From Muricoccus nepalensis (GTDB lineage: Bacteria > Pseudomonadota > Alphaproteobacteria > Acetobacterales > Acetobacteraceae), in NCBI RefSeq assembly GCF_006438825.1, contig NZ_RCZP01000030.1, positions 1 through 64,000 on the forward strand: 64,000 nt of DNA, in the 5' to 3' direction. Under the pieces are notes generated by a model. It searched no databases, was not told where the DNA came from, and worked only from the letters and a program-made list of their open reading frames with translations. Shown here one piece after another: positions 8,441-20,741 of this stretch; the first letter of the stretch is position 1, and every line of letters starts with the position of its first letter. The position numbers and the translations under genes are program-made.

Positions 8441-9409
8441 TCAGGCCAGGCTTCCCTCGGCCGCGCGCTCGCTCCGGCGCCCCTCGGCCGGGCAGTCCGC
8501 CACCACCTCGCGCGCGAGGGCGAGGAGGAGGCGGCGTAGCCAGGCGTGGCCCTGGTCCGCCTCGAAGCGGCGGTGGAAGATCATCGACAGCCGCATGTGC
8601 TGCGTCTCGATCGGCACGGGGCGCAGCGCGAGCCCGTGCACCGCCGCCATCTGCCGGGCGAGGCGGGAGGACAGGGTCATGACCATGTCCGTGCCGAGCA
8701 GGATCTCCGGGACGGCCGAGAGATGCGCGACCACCGCGCCCAGGCGGCGAGCGTGGCCGGCCTCCTGCAGCACGCGGTCCATGGCCCCGTCGCGCGAGCC
8801 GTTGGGCGAGTGGAGAAGGTGCGGGAAGGCGGTGTAGCGCTCCAGCGTCATTGGCCCGTCCAGCAGCGGGTGGCCGGGGCGGGCGAGGACCATGAAGGCC
8901 TCGGGCAGGAGGCGGAGCCGCGTGTAGAGGGCGGTGGGCTCCCCCAGCATGGCGACGGCGAGCTGCGCCTCGCCCTCCTCCAGCAAGGTGTGGGCGTTGG
9001 TGCGGTCCGCGTGGCGGATGGCGACGAGGATGCCCGGGGCCTCCCGCGCCAGCCGCGCGAAGAGGGGCGGGGCGAGGACGGCCTCCGCGTATTCCGAGAG
9101 GGCGATGGTGAAGACGCGGTCGCTCGTCGCGGGGTCGAAGGGGGCGGTGGCGGCGAGGGTCTCCTGCAGCCGGTCGAGCATCTCCTCCACCGGGGTCATC
9201 AGGGAGAGGGAGAGGCTGGTGGGCACCACGCCCTGCGGCGCGCGGAGGAACAGCTCGTCCCCGAGCGCCGCGCGCAGGCGGTTGAGGGCGTTGGAGACGG
9301 CGGGCTGGGACAGGTTCAGCCGGGCGGCCGCCCGCGTGACGTGGCGCTCCCGCGCGACGGCGTCGAAGACGCGGAGAAGGTTCAGGTCGAAGCCCGAGAG
9401 GTCCTTCAC
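8441..9409 (-). CDS. LysR-family transcriptional regulator
   Basis: A 322-residue LysR regulator. The N-terminal winged helix-turn-helix (residues about 8-65: LRVFDAVARERHVTRAAARL, then SQPAVSNALNRLR) is followed by the effector-binding domain, about residues 95-300. The N-terminus (FDLNLLRVFDAV) resembles the NodD/NahR/SyrM branch, which often responds to aromatic compounds. It begins 27 bases after opgH ends on the same strand, so it may be read from the opgH promoter. The convergent neighbour is the thiosulfate importer. Target genes are unknown; LysR genes usually control a divergent neighbour, and here there is none. Confidence 0.9.
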   Translation of the reverse strand: MKDLSGFDLNLLRVFDAVARERHVTRAAARLNLSQPAVSNALNRLRAALGDELFLRAPQGVVPTSLSLSLMTPVEEMLDRLQETLAATAPFDPATSDRVFTIALSEYAEAVLAPPLFARLAREAPGILVAIRHADRTNAHTLLEEGEAQLAVAMLGEPTALYTRLRLLPEAFMVLARPGHPLLDGPMTLERYTAFPHLLHSPNGSRDGAMDRVLQEAGHARRLGAVVAHLSAVPEILLGTDMVMTLSSRLARQMAAVHGLALRPVPIETQHMRLSMIFHRRFEADQGHAWLRRLLLALAREVVADCPAEGRRSERAAEGSLA

Positions 9410-9436
9410 GGGACGGAACCGGCGCGGGGGTGGGGG

Positions 9437-11179
9437 TCAGCCATGGCGGGGCGCATCCTGGACGGGCTGCGCGGCCGGCGCCATGCCCCCGCCGCGCGCG
9501 GGGCGGGCCGAGGCGAGCTCCTCCGGCGTGGCCGCGATCCGGTGGCGCGCCAGCAGGGCGGAGAGGCCGGGCGAGGCCGTCCAGACGCAGAGCGGGATGG
9601 CCAGCGCCGGCCCGGCGAGGAAGGGCAGCGCGAGGAGCAGCGCGGGGGCCGAGACGCCGGCCAGCGCGGCCGCCCCCGCCAGCCCGAGCAGGGTGTGGGG
9701 CAGCAGCAGCCGGGCCGCGTCCCCCCAGGCCACGCCGCGGTCGGCGCGGTTCTGCGGCGCCCAGCCGTCGCGGGCGCCGAGGGCGAGGCGGAGGAGGGCG
9801 ATGGACTTGTTGATGAGGCTGACCGGCTCGATGAGGATCGAGAAGGCGATCTCCGCCGCGGCCCCGCGCAGCACCGCGAGGCGCCCGCCATAGGGGGCGG
9901 CGCGCTCGGGGCGGAGGAGAAGTTCCACGTAGCCGAGGAGCTTCGGGGCCGCGTTGGCGAGCCAGGTCGCGAGCACCAGCGCGGCGAGGGCGCCCATGGG
10001 CGTCGCCGCGCCGCCGCCGGTGAGCGCGTTGCCGATGGCGGCCGCCAGCAGCCCCAGCCAGAGCGGCGCGCAGAGGAAGAGGAGCATCGCCTGGGCTAGC
10101 TGCCAGCGCCCCATCGGCCGCAGCCCCGGGCGGAGGATGAGGTGGCGGTACTGCATGTTGCCGGCGCCCCAGCGCACGTCGCGCGCGAGGAACTCGGGCA
10201 GGGCCGGGGGATTGCCCTCGAGGCTGCCGCTCTCGTCCGGCAGGCAGCGGACGCGCCAGCCGGCGGCGTGCAGCCGCACCGCCTCCACCTGGTCGTGCGA
10301 GAGGATGGCGCCGCCGTCCGGCAGGGGGGCGAGGCGCGCGTGCTCGCGGAAGGGGGCGATGCGGAAGGCGGCGTTGTGTCCCCAGTAGGGGCCGTCGTCG
10401 AGCTGCCACCAGCCCTGGCCCGTCGCCCAGGTGCGCATCCCCGCGCGCATGCCGAACTGGAAGAGGCGCGGGAAGGCGCGGGTGGCCGGGCGGCCGGCGA
10501 TGAGCTGCTGGACGAGGGCCAGGCGCGGGTCGGCCCGGAGCGCGTGGACGAGCCGCAGCACGGCCGCCGCCGACATCTCCGAATCGGCGTCCAGCATGAG
10601 GGCGAGCGCGTGGTCGCCCGCGTGGTGGTCGAGGAAGTCCATGACGTTGCCGGCCTTGAAGCCGGCGTTGCTTTCGCGGCGGCGATGGCGGACCGGGATG
10701 CCGCCCGGCGGGCGCCCGGCGGCGAAGCGGGCGATGGCGGCGTCCTCGGCCGCGGCCAGGGCGGGGTCGCGCGTGTCGGAGAGGAACCAGAGGGTGAAGC
10801 GGCCCGCCTCGCCCGCCGCCTCCAGCCCGTCCAGCAGGCGGGCGAGGGGGGGCAGCACGGTCTCCATCGCCTCGTTGCGGATGCAGACGGCGATGGCGGT
10901 GCGGAGCGGCGGGCCGGCGGGGGCGGCGACCTGCGGCACGATGTAGGCGGGCGCGTCGGCCTTCGTCAGCCGGATCAGCAGGCCGATGACGGCGTTGCCG
11001 ACGCAGATGGCCGTCCAGGGCAGGGTGCCGAGGTAGAGGGCGGCGATCGCGACCTCCCAGGGGGTCCATCCCCCCGGCGCCAGCACGCGCCAGAGAAGGC
11101 CCGCCAGCGGGGCGGCGACCGCGAGGCCGAGGAGGAGGAAGCCGGTGCGCCGGAGGCCGGGTCGTTCGATTCGCGTCAC
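9437..11179 (-). CDS. opgH: glucans biosynthesis glucosyltransferase H (OpgH/MdoH-like)
   Basis: A 580-residue GT2-family membrane glucosyltransferase. Two N-terminal membrane helices precede the catalytic domain, which has the metal-binding LMLDADSEMS, a GHNAAFR segment and RWGAGNMQY (the family's RW-x-x-GN block). Four or so C-terminal helices follow. OpgH makes the linear glucan backbone of osmoregulated periplasmic glucans from UDP-glucose. It is much shorter than the enterobacterial protein (about 850 aa), which carries extra N- and C-terminal cytoplasmic parts. GTG 11179 is chosen because GGAGA lies 8 bases upstream; an ATG at 11308 would add a Pro-rich leader. opgG is not adjacent. Confidence 0.87.
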   Translation of the reverse strand: MTRIERPGLRRTGFLLLGLAVAAPLAGLLWRVLAPGGWTPWEVAIAALYLGTLPWTAICVGNAVIGLLIRLTKADAPAYIVPQVAAPAGPPLRTAIAVCIRNEAMETVLPPLARLLDGLEAAGEAGRFTLWFLSDTRDPALAAAEDAAIARFAAGRPPGGIPVRHRRRESNAGFKAGNVMDFLDHHAGDHALALMLDADSEMSAAAVLRLVHALRADPRLALVQQLIAGRPATRAFPRLFQFGMRAGMRTWATGQGWWQLDDGPYWGHNAAFRIAPFREHARLAPLPDGGAILSHDQVEAVRLHAAGWRVRCLPDESGSLEGNPPALPEFLARDVRWGAGNMQYRHLILRPGLRPMGRWQLAQAMLLFLCAPLWLGLLAAAIGNALTGGGAATPMGALAALVLATWLANAAPKLLGYVELLLRPERAAPYGGRLAVLRGAAAEIAFSILIEPVSLINKSIALLRLALGARDGWAPQNRADRGVAWGDAARLLLPHTLLGLAGAAALAGVSAPALLLALPFLAGPALAIPLCVWTASPGLSALLARHRIAATPEELASARPARGGGMAPAAQPVQDAPRHG

Positions 11180-11445
11180 CGGTGAAGTCTCCGTGACCGG
11201 CGTGGCCGGAAGGTGGCAGCCCGGGAGGGCTGGACGAGGCAGACCACGCGGTTGTGTGACGGCCGTCGGTGCCGCCGGGTTGGGGCGACCGGCCGGGATG
11301 CCTAACATAGGAGGATGACGGCGCGAGGGCTGGAGTGGGCGATGCTCCGAGGTGAAACGGCGGGGCGGCGTGCCTTTCAAGCGTGTCGCGGCGGATATTC
11401 GCCTCTCTGCCCTGTTGCCGGACGGGGTTGGCGCGTTCCCTAGGA

Positions 11446-14196
11446 ATGAGTGTTCTGTCCCGCCAGCCCCGGACGCGCGACCTGACCGCGCGGACGCCCG
11501 CGTTGCCGCCTGACCGCGCCGACTCCATCTGCGCGCAGGAACCCATCCACATTCCGGGGTCCATCCAGCCGCACGGCGTGCTGCTGGTGGCCGACCCGGC
11601 GGCGGGGATGTCCATCGTCGCGGCCAGCGAGAACGCCGGCCTGCTCGCGGGACCGACCGCCTCGAACACGCTTCTCGGCCTGCCCGTCGCGGCGGTGCTG
11701 GGGGAGGAGTTCGCGGCGACCCTGGCGCGGCTGGGCGCGGCCGGCGAGATGCCGGGCGAGGCGCCTTGGGAGAGCGGCCTGACGCTGCCCGGCGGTGCCT
11801 TCGAGGCGGCCTGTCACGCCCAGGACGGCCTGGTGCTGATCGAGCTGGAGCCCGTGGCGCCGCGCGACGAGGAGGAGGCGCTGGCCGCCGCCCGCGGCCT
11901 GCAGCGCGCCATCGCCCGGCTCCGCGCCGCGGGCACGGGGATGCCGGACCTCGCCCGGGCGGCGGCCGAGGGGATCCGCCAGCTCACCGGCTACGAGCGC
12001 GTGCTCATCTACCGCTTCGACCAGGACTGGCATGGCCTAGCCCTGGCGGAGGACAAGGTGGCGGACTGGGAGCAGTCGCTCGACGGGCTGCACTTCCCCG
12101 CCTCCGACATCCCGGCCCAGGCGCGGGAGCTGTACCGGCGGAGCCTCATCCGCTGGGTGCCCTCCCGCGACGCCGTGCCCGTGCCGCTGCACCGGCACCC
12201 TTCCTGGGAGGTCGGCGAGGCGCCGGTGCGGCCGATCGACCTCTCCTTCTCGCGCCTGCGGAGCCTCTCGCCGGTCCACCTGCAGTACCACCGCAACATG
12301 GGCGTCGACGGCTCCATGTCGCTGTCGATCCTGCACGAGGGGCAGCTCTGGGGGCTGATGGTCTGCCACCACCGGCGGCCGCACCGGCCCTCGCCCGGGC
12401 AGCGGGCGGCGGCGGCGGCCCTGACGGAGGCCTTCGCGCTGCGCGTGGGCGGCGCGGAGCAGCTCGGGGCCGAGGAGGCGCGGCGCGCCGACGCGGGCCG
12501 CCTGGCCGAGCTGATCGCGCACATGGCGGAGGCGGAGGACGTGAGCTCCGCCCTCACCGCGGGATCGGTGACCATCGCCTCCCTCTTCGGCTGCACGGGC
12601 GCGGCGGTGGTGCGGGGCGCGGGGGTCGAGCTGCTGGGCACCTCCCCGCCGGTCGCGGAGGTGCGGGGCCTGGCGGCCTGGCTGCGGCGCCACGGGGGCG
12701 AGGAGATCTTCCACTCGGACCATCTCGGCACCGTCTTTCCCGATTGGGCGCCCCACGCCGCGATCGCGAGCGGCGTGCTGGCCGTGTTCCTGGGGGCCGA
12801 TCGGGCAGACATGATCCTCTGGTTCCGCCCGGAGGAGCCCTCCCTCGTGAGCTGGGGCGGCAACCCGCACAAGGCGATCGGGGGGGACGGCGAATCGGTC
12901 CTGCCGCGCCAATCCTTCGAGCGCTGGGTGGAGGAGCGGCACGGCTACGCCCGCCCCTGGGCGCGCTGGGAGCTCGAGATCGCGGCGACGCTGCGCCACG
13001 CGATCACCGAGGTGGTGATCCGCAGCCTGACGCGCATCGCCGAGCTGAACGAGCGCCTGCGGCAGAGCCAGAAGATGGAGGCGGTGGGGCAGCTCACGGG
13101 CGGGATCGCGCACGACTTCAACAACCTTCTCGCGGGCATCGTCGGCAGCCTCGAGATGCTGCGCACGCGGGTCGCCCAGGGGCGGGTGGGGGAGCTGGAG
13201 CGCTACCTCGGCGCGGCGCTGGGCTCGGCCAACCGCGCGGCGGCGCTGACGCACCGGCTGCTCGCCTTCTCGCGCCGCCAGACGCTGGACCCGCGGCCGA
13301 CCGACGTGAACCGGCTGGTCGCCTCCATGGAGGAGCTCATCCGGCGCACGGTGGGGCCGGAGATCCACGTCGAGACGGTGATGGCGGGCGGGCTCTGGAC
13401 CACGCTCTGCGACGCGAACCAGCTCGAGAACGCGCTGCTGAACCTCGCGATCAACGCGCGCGACGCCATGCCCCATGGCGGGCGGCTGACGATCGAGGCG
13501 GTGAACGCGCGGCTGGACGACGCCTACGCGCGCAAGCACCACGAGGTGGCGCCGGGGCAGTACGTGGCGGTTTCCGTGACCGACACCGGCACGGGCATGC
13601 CGCCCGAGGTGGTGGCGCGGGCCTTCGACCCCTTTTTCACAACCAAGCCGCTCGGCCAGGGGACGGGGCTCGGCCTGTCGATGGTCTACGGCTTTGCGCA
13701 GCAGTCGAACGGCTACGTCCGCATCTACAGCGAGGCGGGGGAGGGCACGACGGTGCGCCTCTACCTGCCGCGCAGCACCGAGGCGGCGGCCGATCCCGAG
13801 GCGCTCGGCGGCGGGCCGGCCGCGACGGCGCCCGAGGGCGGCACGGTTCTGGTGGTGGACGACGAGGCGGTGGTGCGGATGCTCGTCGGCGAGGTGCTGC
13901 GCGACCTCGGCTACGGGGTGGTGGAGGCGAAGGACGGGGCGCAGGCGATCCGCGCGCTGGAGGCCATGCCGCGCATCGACCTCATGGTGACCGATGTCGG
14001 CCTTCCCGGCGGCATGAACGGCCGCCAGCTCGCCGACGCGATGCGCGAGCGCCGGCCGGGGATGAAGGTGCTGTTCATCACGGGCTACGCCGAGAACGCG
14101 GCGGTCGGGAACGGGCTGCTGGCGCCGGGGATGCAGGTGATGACGAAGCCCTTCGCCATGGACGTCCTCGCCGCCAAGATCCGGTCGATGCTCTGA
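11446..14196 (+). CDS. bphP: bacteriophytochrome hybrid histidine kinase
   Basis: A 916-residue red/far-red photoreceptor. PAS domain (about residues 20-125) has Cys29, the expected biliverdin attachment site, in SICAQEPIHIPGSIQPHG. The GAF domain (about 150-310) has PASDIPAQAR and SPVHLQYHRNMGV, both part of the chromophore pocket. PHY spans about 330-510. The HisKA domain carries GGIAHDFNNLL with phospho-acceptor His556. HATPase_c has NARDAMPHGG and GTGLGLSM. A fused receiver domain carries Asp850 in MVTDVGLPGG. Light absorbed by biliverdin should change kinase activity. The stop codon overlaps the start of the heme oxygenase gene, which makes the chromophore. No separate response regulator gene adjoins. 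Confidence 0.94.
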   Translation: MSVLSRQPRTRDLTARTPALPPDRADSICAQEPIHIPGSIQPHGVLLVADPAAGMSIVAASENAGLLAGPTASNTLLGLPVAAVLGEEFAATLARLGAAGEMPGEAPWESGLTLPGGAFEAACHAQDGLVLIELEPVAPRDEEEALAAARGLQRAIARLRAAGTGMPDLARAAAEGIRQLTGYERVLIYRFDQDWHGLALAEDKVADWEQSLDGLHFPASDIPAQARELYRRSLIRWVPSRDAVPVPLHRHPSWEVGEAPVRPIDLSFSRLRSLSPVHLQYHRNMGVDGSMSLSILHEGQLWGLMVCHHRRPHRPSPGQRAAAAALTEAFALRVGGAEQLGAEEARRADAGRLAELIAHMAEAEDVSSALTAGSVTIASLFGCTGAAVVRGAGVELLGTSPPVAEVRGLAAWLRRHGGEEIFHSDHLGTVFPDWAPHAAIASGVLAVFLGADRADMILWFRPEEPSLVSWGGNPHKAIGGDGESVLPRQSFERWVEERHGYARPWARWELEIAATLRHAITEVVIRSLTRIAELNERLRQSQKMEAVGQLTGGIAHDFNNLLAGIVGSLEMLRTRVAQGRVGELERYLGAALGSANRAAALTHRLLAFSRRQTLDPRPTDVNRLVASMEELIRRTVGPEIHVETVMAGGLWTTLCDANQLENALLNLAINARDAMPHGGRLTIEAVNARLDDAYARKHHEVAPGQYVAVSVTDTGTGMPPEVVARAFDPFFTTKPLGQGTGLGLSMVYGFAQQSNGYVRIYSEAGEGTTVRLYLPRSTEAAADPEALGGGPAATAPEGGTVLVVDDEAVVRMLVGEVLRDLGYGVVEAKDGAQAIRALEAMPRIDLMVTDVGLPGGMNGRQLADAMRERRPGMKVLFITGYAENAAVGNGLLAPGMQVMTKPFAMDVLAAKIRSML

Positions 14197-14753
14197 TGCT
14201 GGCCGAGGGATCGCTCCGGGACCTCCTCCGCGCGGGGACCCGCGAGGAGCACGAGCGGCTGGACGCGGGGCTGGACCTGACCTCAGCCACCCTGACCGCC
14301 GGGCGCTACCGCCGCGTGCTGGAGCGCTTCCACGGCTTCTGGGCGGGGTGGGAGCCGCGCGTGGCGGCGGAGCTGGGGGACGAGGCCCTGTTCGGCCCGC
14401 GCCGCCGGCTGCACCTCGTGCGCGACGACCTCCGGGCCCTCGGCGCCCGGACCGAGGACCTACCGGTCTGCCCCCCGCCGCCGATCCGGGGGCGGGCGGA
14501 GGCCATGGGGTCGCTCTACGTCATGGAGGGATCGACGCTCGGCGGGCGCGTGATCCTGAAGCGGCTGGACGGGCTCGGCCTGCCGGAGGGGAGTCGCGGC
14601 TACTTTGCCGGGCACGGGGCGCGGACGGGCGCGATGTGGACGGCCTTCCTGGAGCGCCTGGAGGCGGAGGCGGAGCCGGACACGGACGCGGTGCTGCGGG
14701 GCGCGCGGGCGACCTTCGCGACGCTCGGCGACTGGGTGCTGGGCGCGGCCTGA
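14196..14753 (+). CDS. bphO: biliverdin-producing heme oxygenase (BphO type)
   Basis: A 185-residue bacterial heme oxygenase. The ATG shares its A with the TGA stop of the phytochrome gene, so the two are translationally coupled. Proximal heme ligand His19 lies in REEHERLD, and the distal-helix pattern GSLYVMEGSTLGG is characteristic. The enzyme opens heme to biliverdin, iron and CO, and here it almost surely supplies chromophore to the adjacent phytochrome. Length is normal for BphO-type proteins. An electron donor gene is not nearby. The gene is followed by a hairpin and a convergent FKBP gene. Confidence 0.92.
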   Translation: MLAEGSLRDLLRAGTREEHERLDAGLDLTSATLTAGRYRRVLERFHGFWAGWEPRVAAELGDEALFGPRRRLHLVRDDLRALGARTEDLPVCPPPPIRGRAEAMGSLYVMEGSTLGGRVILKRLDGLGLPEGSRGYFAGHGARTGAMWTAFLERLEAEAEPDTDAVLRGARATFATLGDWVLGAA

Positions 14754-14777
14754 TCGGGGCCCGAGGCGGCGGTCCTT

Positions 14778-14806
14778 GGCCCTCCCCGCGCGGGGCGGGA
14801 AGGGCC
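14778..14806. terminator. GC hairpin between convergent genes
   Basis: GGCCCT (14778-14783) can pair with AGGGCC (14801-14806), around an inner palindrome CCCCGCGCGGGG (14784-14795). The asymmetric interior leaves a small bulge. It sits between the stops of bphO (14753) and the FKBP gene (14815). No T-run. Confidence 0.4.
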
Positions 14807-14814
14807 GGGGCGGC

Positions 14815-15150
14815 TCAGCCGACGCCGAGCAGCTCCACGTCGAAGACGAGCGTGGCGTTCGGCGGGATGACGCCGCCGGCGCCGCGGGCGCCGTAGCCCT
14901 TGTCGGGCGGGATGGTCAGGGTGCGCTGGCCGCCGACCTTCATGCCCGCCACGCCCTCATCCCAGCCGCGGATCACCTGGCCGGCGCCGAGCAGGAAGGA
15001 GAAGGGGTCGCCCCGGTCGCGCGAGCTGTCGAACTTGCGGCCCTTCTTGTCCGCGGCGGCGGCGTCGAAGAGCCAGCCCGTGTAGTGCACGGTGACCTTC
15101 TTGCCGGCGACGGCCTCGGCGCCCGTCCCCTCCTTGCGTTCCTCGATCAT
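14815..15150 (-). CDS. FKBP-type peptidyl-prolyl cis-trans isomerase
   Basis: A 111-residue single-domain FKBP. The sequence has [45 protein letters not shown] and the closing [13 protein letters not shown], matching the whole FK506-binding fold including the active-site Trp and aromatic residues. It catalyses proline isomerisation during protein folding. There is no signal peptide, so it is cytoplasmic. ATG 15150 gives the normal length for small bacterial FKBPs. It lies 95 bases beyond the start side of a flavin monooxygenase gene on the same strand, without clear coupling. Confidence 0.95.
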   Translation of the reverse strand: MIEERKEGTGAEAVAGKKVTVHYTGWLFDAAAADKKGRKFDSSRDRGDPFSFLLGAGQVIRGWDEGVAGMKVGGQRTLTIPPDKGYGARGAGGVIPPNATLVFDVELLGVG

Positions 15151-15245
15151 CGGTCCTGTTCCTTTCCTGGGATGCCCGGGTTCTATCCGGGCCCGGCGGG
15201 GGGACCAAATGACGAGGGCGCGGGGCGGGGCCCAGGCCGTGGGGC

Positions 15246-16256
<1,011 letters not shown>

Positions 16257-16317
16257 ATGGGGGGTCCGTTGCCGGGTTTGACAGGGTGGCCGCGGGGAAA
16301 AGCGGCGCCGGTCCCGG

Positions 16318-17649
16318 TCAGGCCGGGAAGAAGCGGTTCGCCGGGCGGGGCAGGCCGAGGTTCTCGCGCAGCGTCCGCCCCTCGTACTCCGTGCGGTGCA
16401 GCCCGCGGCGCTGGAGCTCCGGGACGACCTTCCCCGCGAAGTCGTCGAGTCCGCCGGGCAGGTAGGGGAACATGAGGTTGAAGCCGTCGCAGGCGCCGTT
16501 CTCCAGCCATTCCTGCATCTCGTCCGCGATGCGGGCGGGGGTGCCGACCATGGCGGCGCCGGCGTAGCCGCCAAGGCGCTGCGCAAGCTGGCGGACGGTG
16601 AGGTTTTCGCGCCGGGCGAGCTCGATGGCGCGCTCCCGGCCGGTCTTGCTCGCGTTGGTCTCGGGGATGCTCTCCGGCAGCGGGCCGTCGGGGTCGAAGG
16701 CGGAGGCGTCGGTGCCGAGCGCGACGGAGAGGGAGGCGATGGCGCTGTCGTAATGGACGCCGGCATCCAGGATCGCGCGCTTCTCGCGGGCCTCCTCGTC
16801 GCTCTCGCCGACGATGACGAAGGCGCCGGGCAGGACGAGGAGGTGGTCGGGGTCACGGTTGGCGGCGGCCGTGCGGGCCTTCACGTCGGCGTAGAAGTCC
16901 TGGACGATGCGGATCGTGCCGCCGGCGGCGAAGATGACCTCGGCGGTCTCGGCGGCGAGCTGGCGGCCGTCGTCGGAGGCGCCGGCCTGCACGATGACGG
17001 GGTGGCCCTGGATCGGGCGCGCGATGTTCAGCGGGCCGCGGACGGAGAAGTGCTCCCCCTTGTGGTCGAGCACGTGCATCTTGCTGGGATCGAAGTAGGT
17101 GCCGCTCTCGACGTCGCGGACGAAGGCGTCGTCGGCCCAGGAGTCCCAGAGGCCCTTCACGACGTCGATGAACTCGTGCGCGCGGCGGTAGCGGGCGGCG
17201 TGCTCCCAGTGCTCCGCGCGGCCGAAGTTCATCGCCTCGTTCGGATTCCCGGAGGTGACGACGTTCCAGCCCGCGCGGCCGCGGCTGATGTGGTCGAGCG
17301 AGGCGAATCGGCGGGCGACGTGCCAGGGCTCGTTGTAGGTGGTCGACGCCGTGGCGATGAGGCCGAGGCGTTCCGTCACCATGGCGAGCGCCGGCAGCAG
17401 GGTGAGCGGGTCGAAGCTGGTGGTGGTGGCGCTGCGCTTGAGGGCCTGGAGCGGCATGTTCAGGACCGCCTGGTGGTCGGCCATAAAGAAGGCGTCGAAC
17501 CGCGCGGCCTCGAGCGTGCGCGCGAAGCGGACGAGGTGGTCGAGGTTGAAGTTGGCGTCGGGAAAGGCGCCGGGATAGCGCCAGGCGGCGGTGTGGATGC
17601 TGACCGGGCGCATGAAGGCGCCGAGCCGCAGGCGGCGTGGGGAGGGCAT
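16318..17649 (-). CDS. NtaA/SnaA/DszA-family FMN-dependent monooxygenase
   Basis: A 443-residue flavin monooxygenase of the nitrilotriacetate/desulfurisation branch. Characteristic stretches are [20 protein letters not shown] near the N-terminus, [23 protein letters not shown], and [15 protein letters not shown]. It uses FMNH2 delivered by a separate reductase, which is not encoded nearby. The ATG at 17649 has no good ribosome site; another in-frame ATG at 17661 is possible. The gene leads a pair with the YhbW-type gene. A dyad and AT-rich stretch upstream (17664-17690) look like its promoter. Substrates of this family include chelators, organosulfur compounds and pristinamycin; none can be assigned. 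Confidence 0.87.
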   Translation of the reverse strand: MPSPRRLRLGAFMRPVSIHTAAWRYPGAFPDANFNLDHLVRFARTLEAARFDAFFMADHQAVLNMPLQALKRSATTTSFDPLTLLPALAMVTERLGLIATASTTYNEPWHVARRFASLDHISRGRAGWNVVTSGNPNEAMNFGRAEHWEHAARYRRAHEFIDVVKGLWDSWADDAFVRDVESGTYFDPSKMHVLDHKGEHFSVRGPLNIARPIQGHPVIVQAGASDDGRQLAAETAEVIFAAGGTIRIVQDFYADVKARTAAANRDPDHLLVLPGAFVIVGESDEEAREKRAILDAGVHYDSAIASLSVALGTDASAFDPDGPLPESIPETNASKTGRERAIELARRENLTVRQLAQRLGGYAGAAMVGTPARIADEMQEWLENGACDGFNLMFPYLPGGLDDFAGKVVPELQRRGLHRTEYEGRTLRENLGLPRPANRFFPA

Positions 17650-17663
17650 GCGGCGGATCATTC

Positions 17664-17680
17664 CACGAAGTGAGTTCGTG
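17664..17680. promoter_or_regulatory. inverted repeat upstream of the monooxygenase pair
   Basis: CACGAA (17664-17669) and TTCGTG (17675-17680) flank a 5-base spacer. Directly beside it is the AT-rich TATTTATATG (17681-17690), which on the minus strand reads like a -10 region. A repressor bound here would block transcription of the NtaA-like gene. Confidence 0.45.
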
Positions 17681-17863
17681 TATTTATATGATCGCCCCGC
17701 CAGCCCGCCGCAAGGCGCCCGCGAGCGGCGGCGGACGCGCCCTCGTGCCGTCGCCACGAACCGCGTGTTACTTCTTCGCTTGCGCAGACCGGAACGTTCC
17801 GCTTCTATTTCGGAACCGATATGCTATTGGTTCTCAAGCAGGGTCGCGGGATAGAGGGCGGGA

Positions 17864-18112
17864 ATGGCCGACGAGACGTTGCGGAGAACCATGGCGGCCG
17901 CCATCCGCACCGTGCTCGAGGAAGGGCTGCGGCAGGCGGAGGATCCGGTGGCGTATCTCCGCACGGCGGCGGGAGAGGTGCGGCAGCTGGTCACCCTCTT
18001 CGAGGTGGAGGTCGACCACGGCGGCTCCTCCTACGGCGCGACGATCCGCGCGATGCTGGCCGAGGAGGTTGAGATCGCCGCCGAGGAACTGATCCGCCGG
18101 CTGCACCACTGA
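17864..18112 (+). CDS. small protein of unknown function, 82 aa
   Basis: Not recognised. An acidic, helix-rich protein (MADETLRRTMAAAIRTVLEE at the start, AEEVEIAAEELIRRLHH at the end) without signal peptide or membrane segment. GGGCGGGA lies directly before the ATG. Amino-acid composition and third-position GC look coding. It stands alone between the divergent monooxygenase promoter and the convergent glgP. The 5' region (17650-17863) is AT-richer than average, consistent with a promoter. Confidence 0.55.
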   Translation: MADETLRRTMAAAIRTVLEEGLRQAEDPVAYLRTAAGEVRQLVTLFEVEVDHGGSSYGATIRAMLAEEVEIAAEELIRRLHH

Positions 18113-18127
18113 CACACGCGATGGGAG

Positions 18128-18144
18128 CGGGCGCGCGGCGCCCG
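18128..18144. terminator. hairpin between convergent genes
   Basis: CGGGCGC (18128-18134) and GCGCCCG (18138-18144) form a 7-bp stem with a 3-base loop, between the stop of the 82-aa gene (18112) and the stop of glgP (18165). No T-run. Confidence 0.4.
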
Positions 18145-18164
18145 TCCCCACCGTTGCGTCCCCG

Positions 18165-20645
<2,481 letters not shown>

Positions 20646-20741
20646 ATGTTCACATCTACGCGATGTTGCGGGCTCGGGGGGAGACAATCACGAAAAATGC
20701 TGATCGGTCGATAGCGAAATGCCGATTTCCGCGGCGGCGTG

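Noticed and set aside
11315-11443. 42-residue open frame preceded by AGGAGG just before bphP, possible leader peptide
   Set aside because: The AGGAGG touches the ATG with no spacing, the peptide has no recognisable feature, and it lies in a divergent promoter region.
8283-11669. Very long minus-strand open frame (1128 codons) across LysR and opgH
   Set aside because: Its translation is Pro/Arg/Ala-rich low complexity with no family motif, and it runs through two well-supported genes. It is a by-product of high GC.
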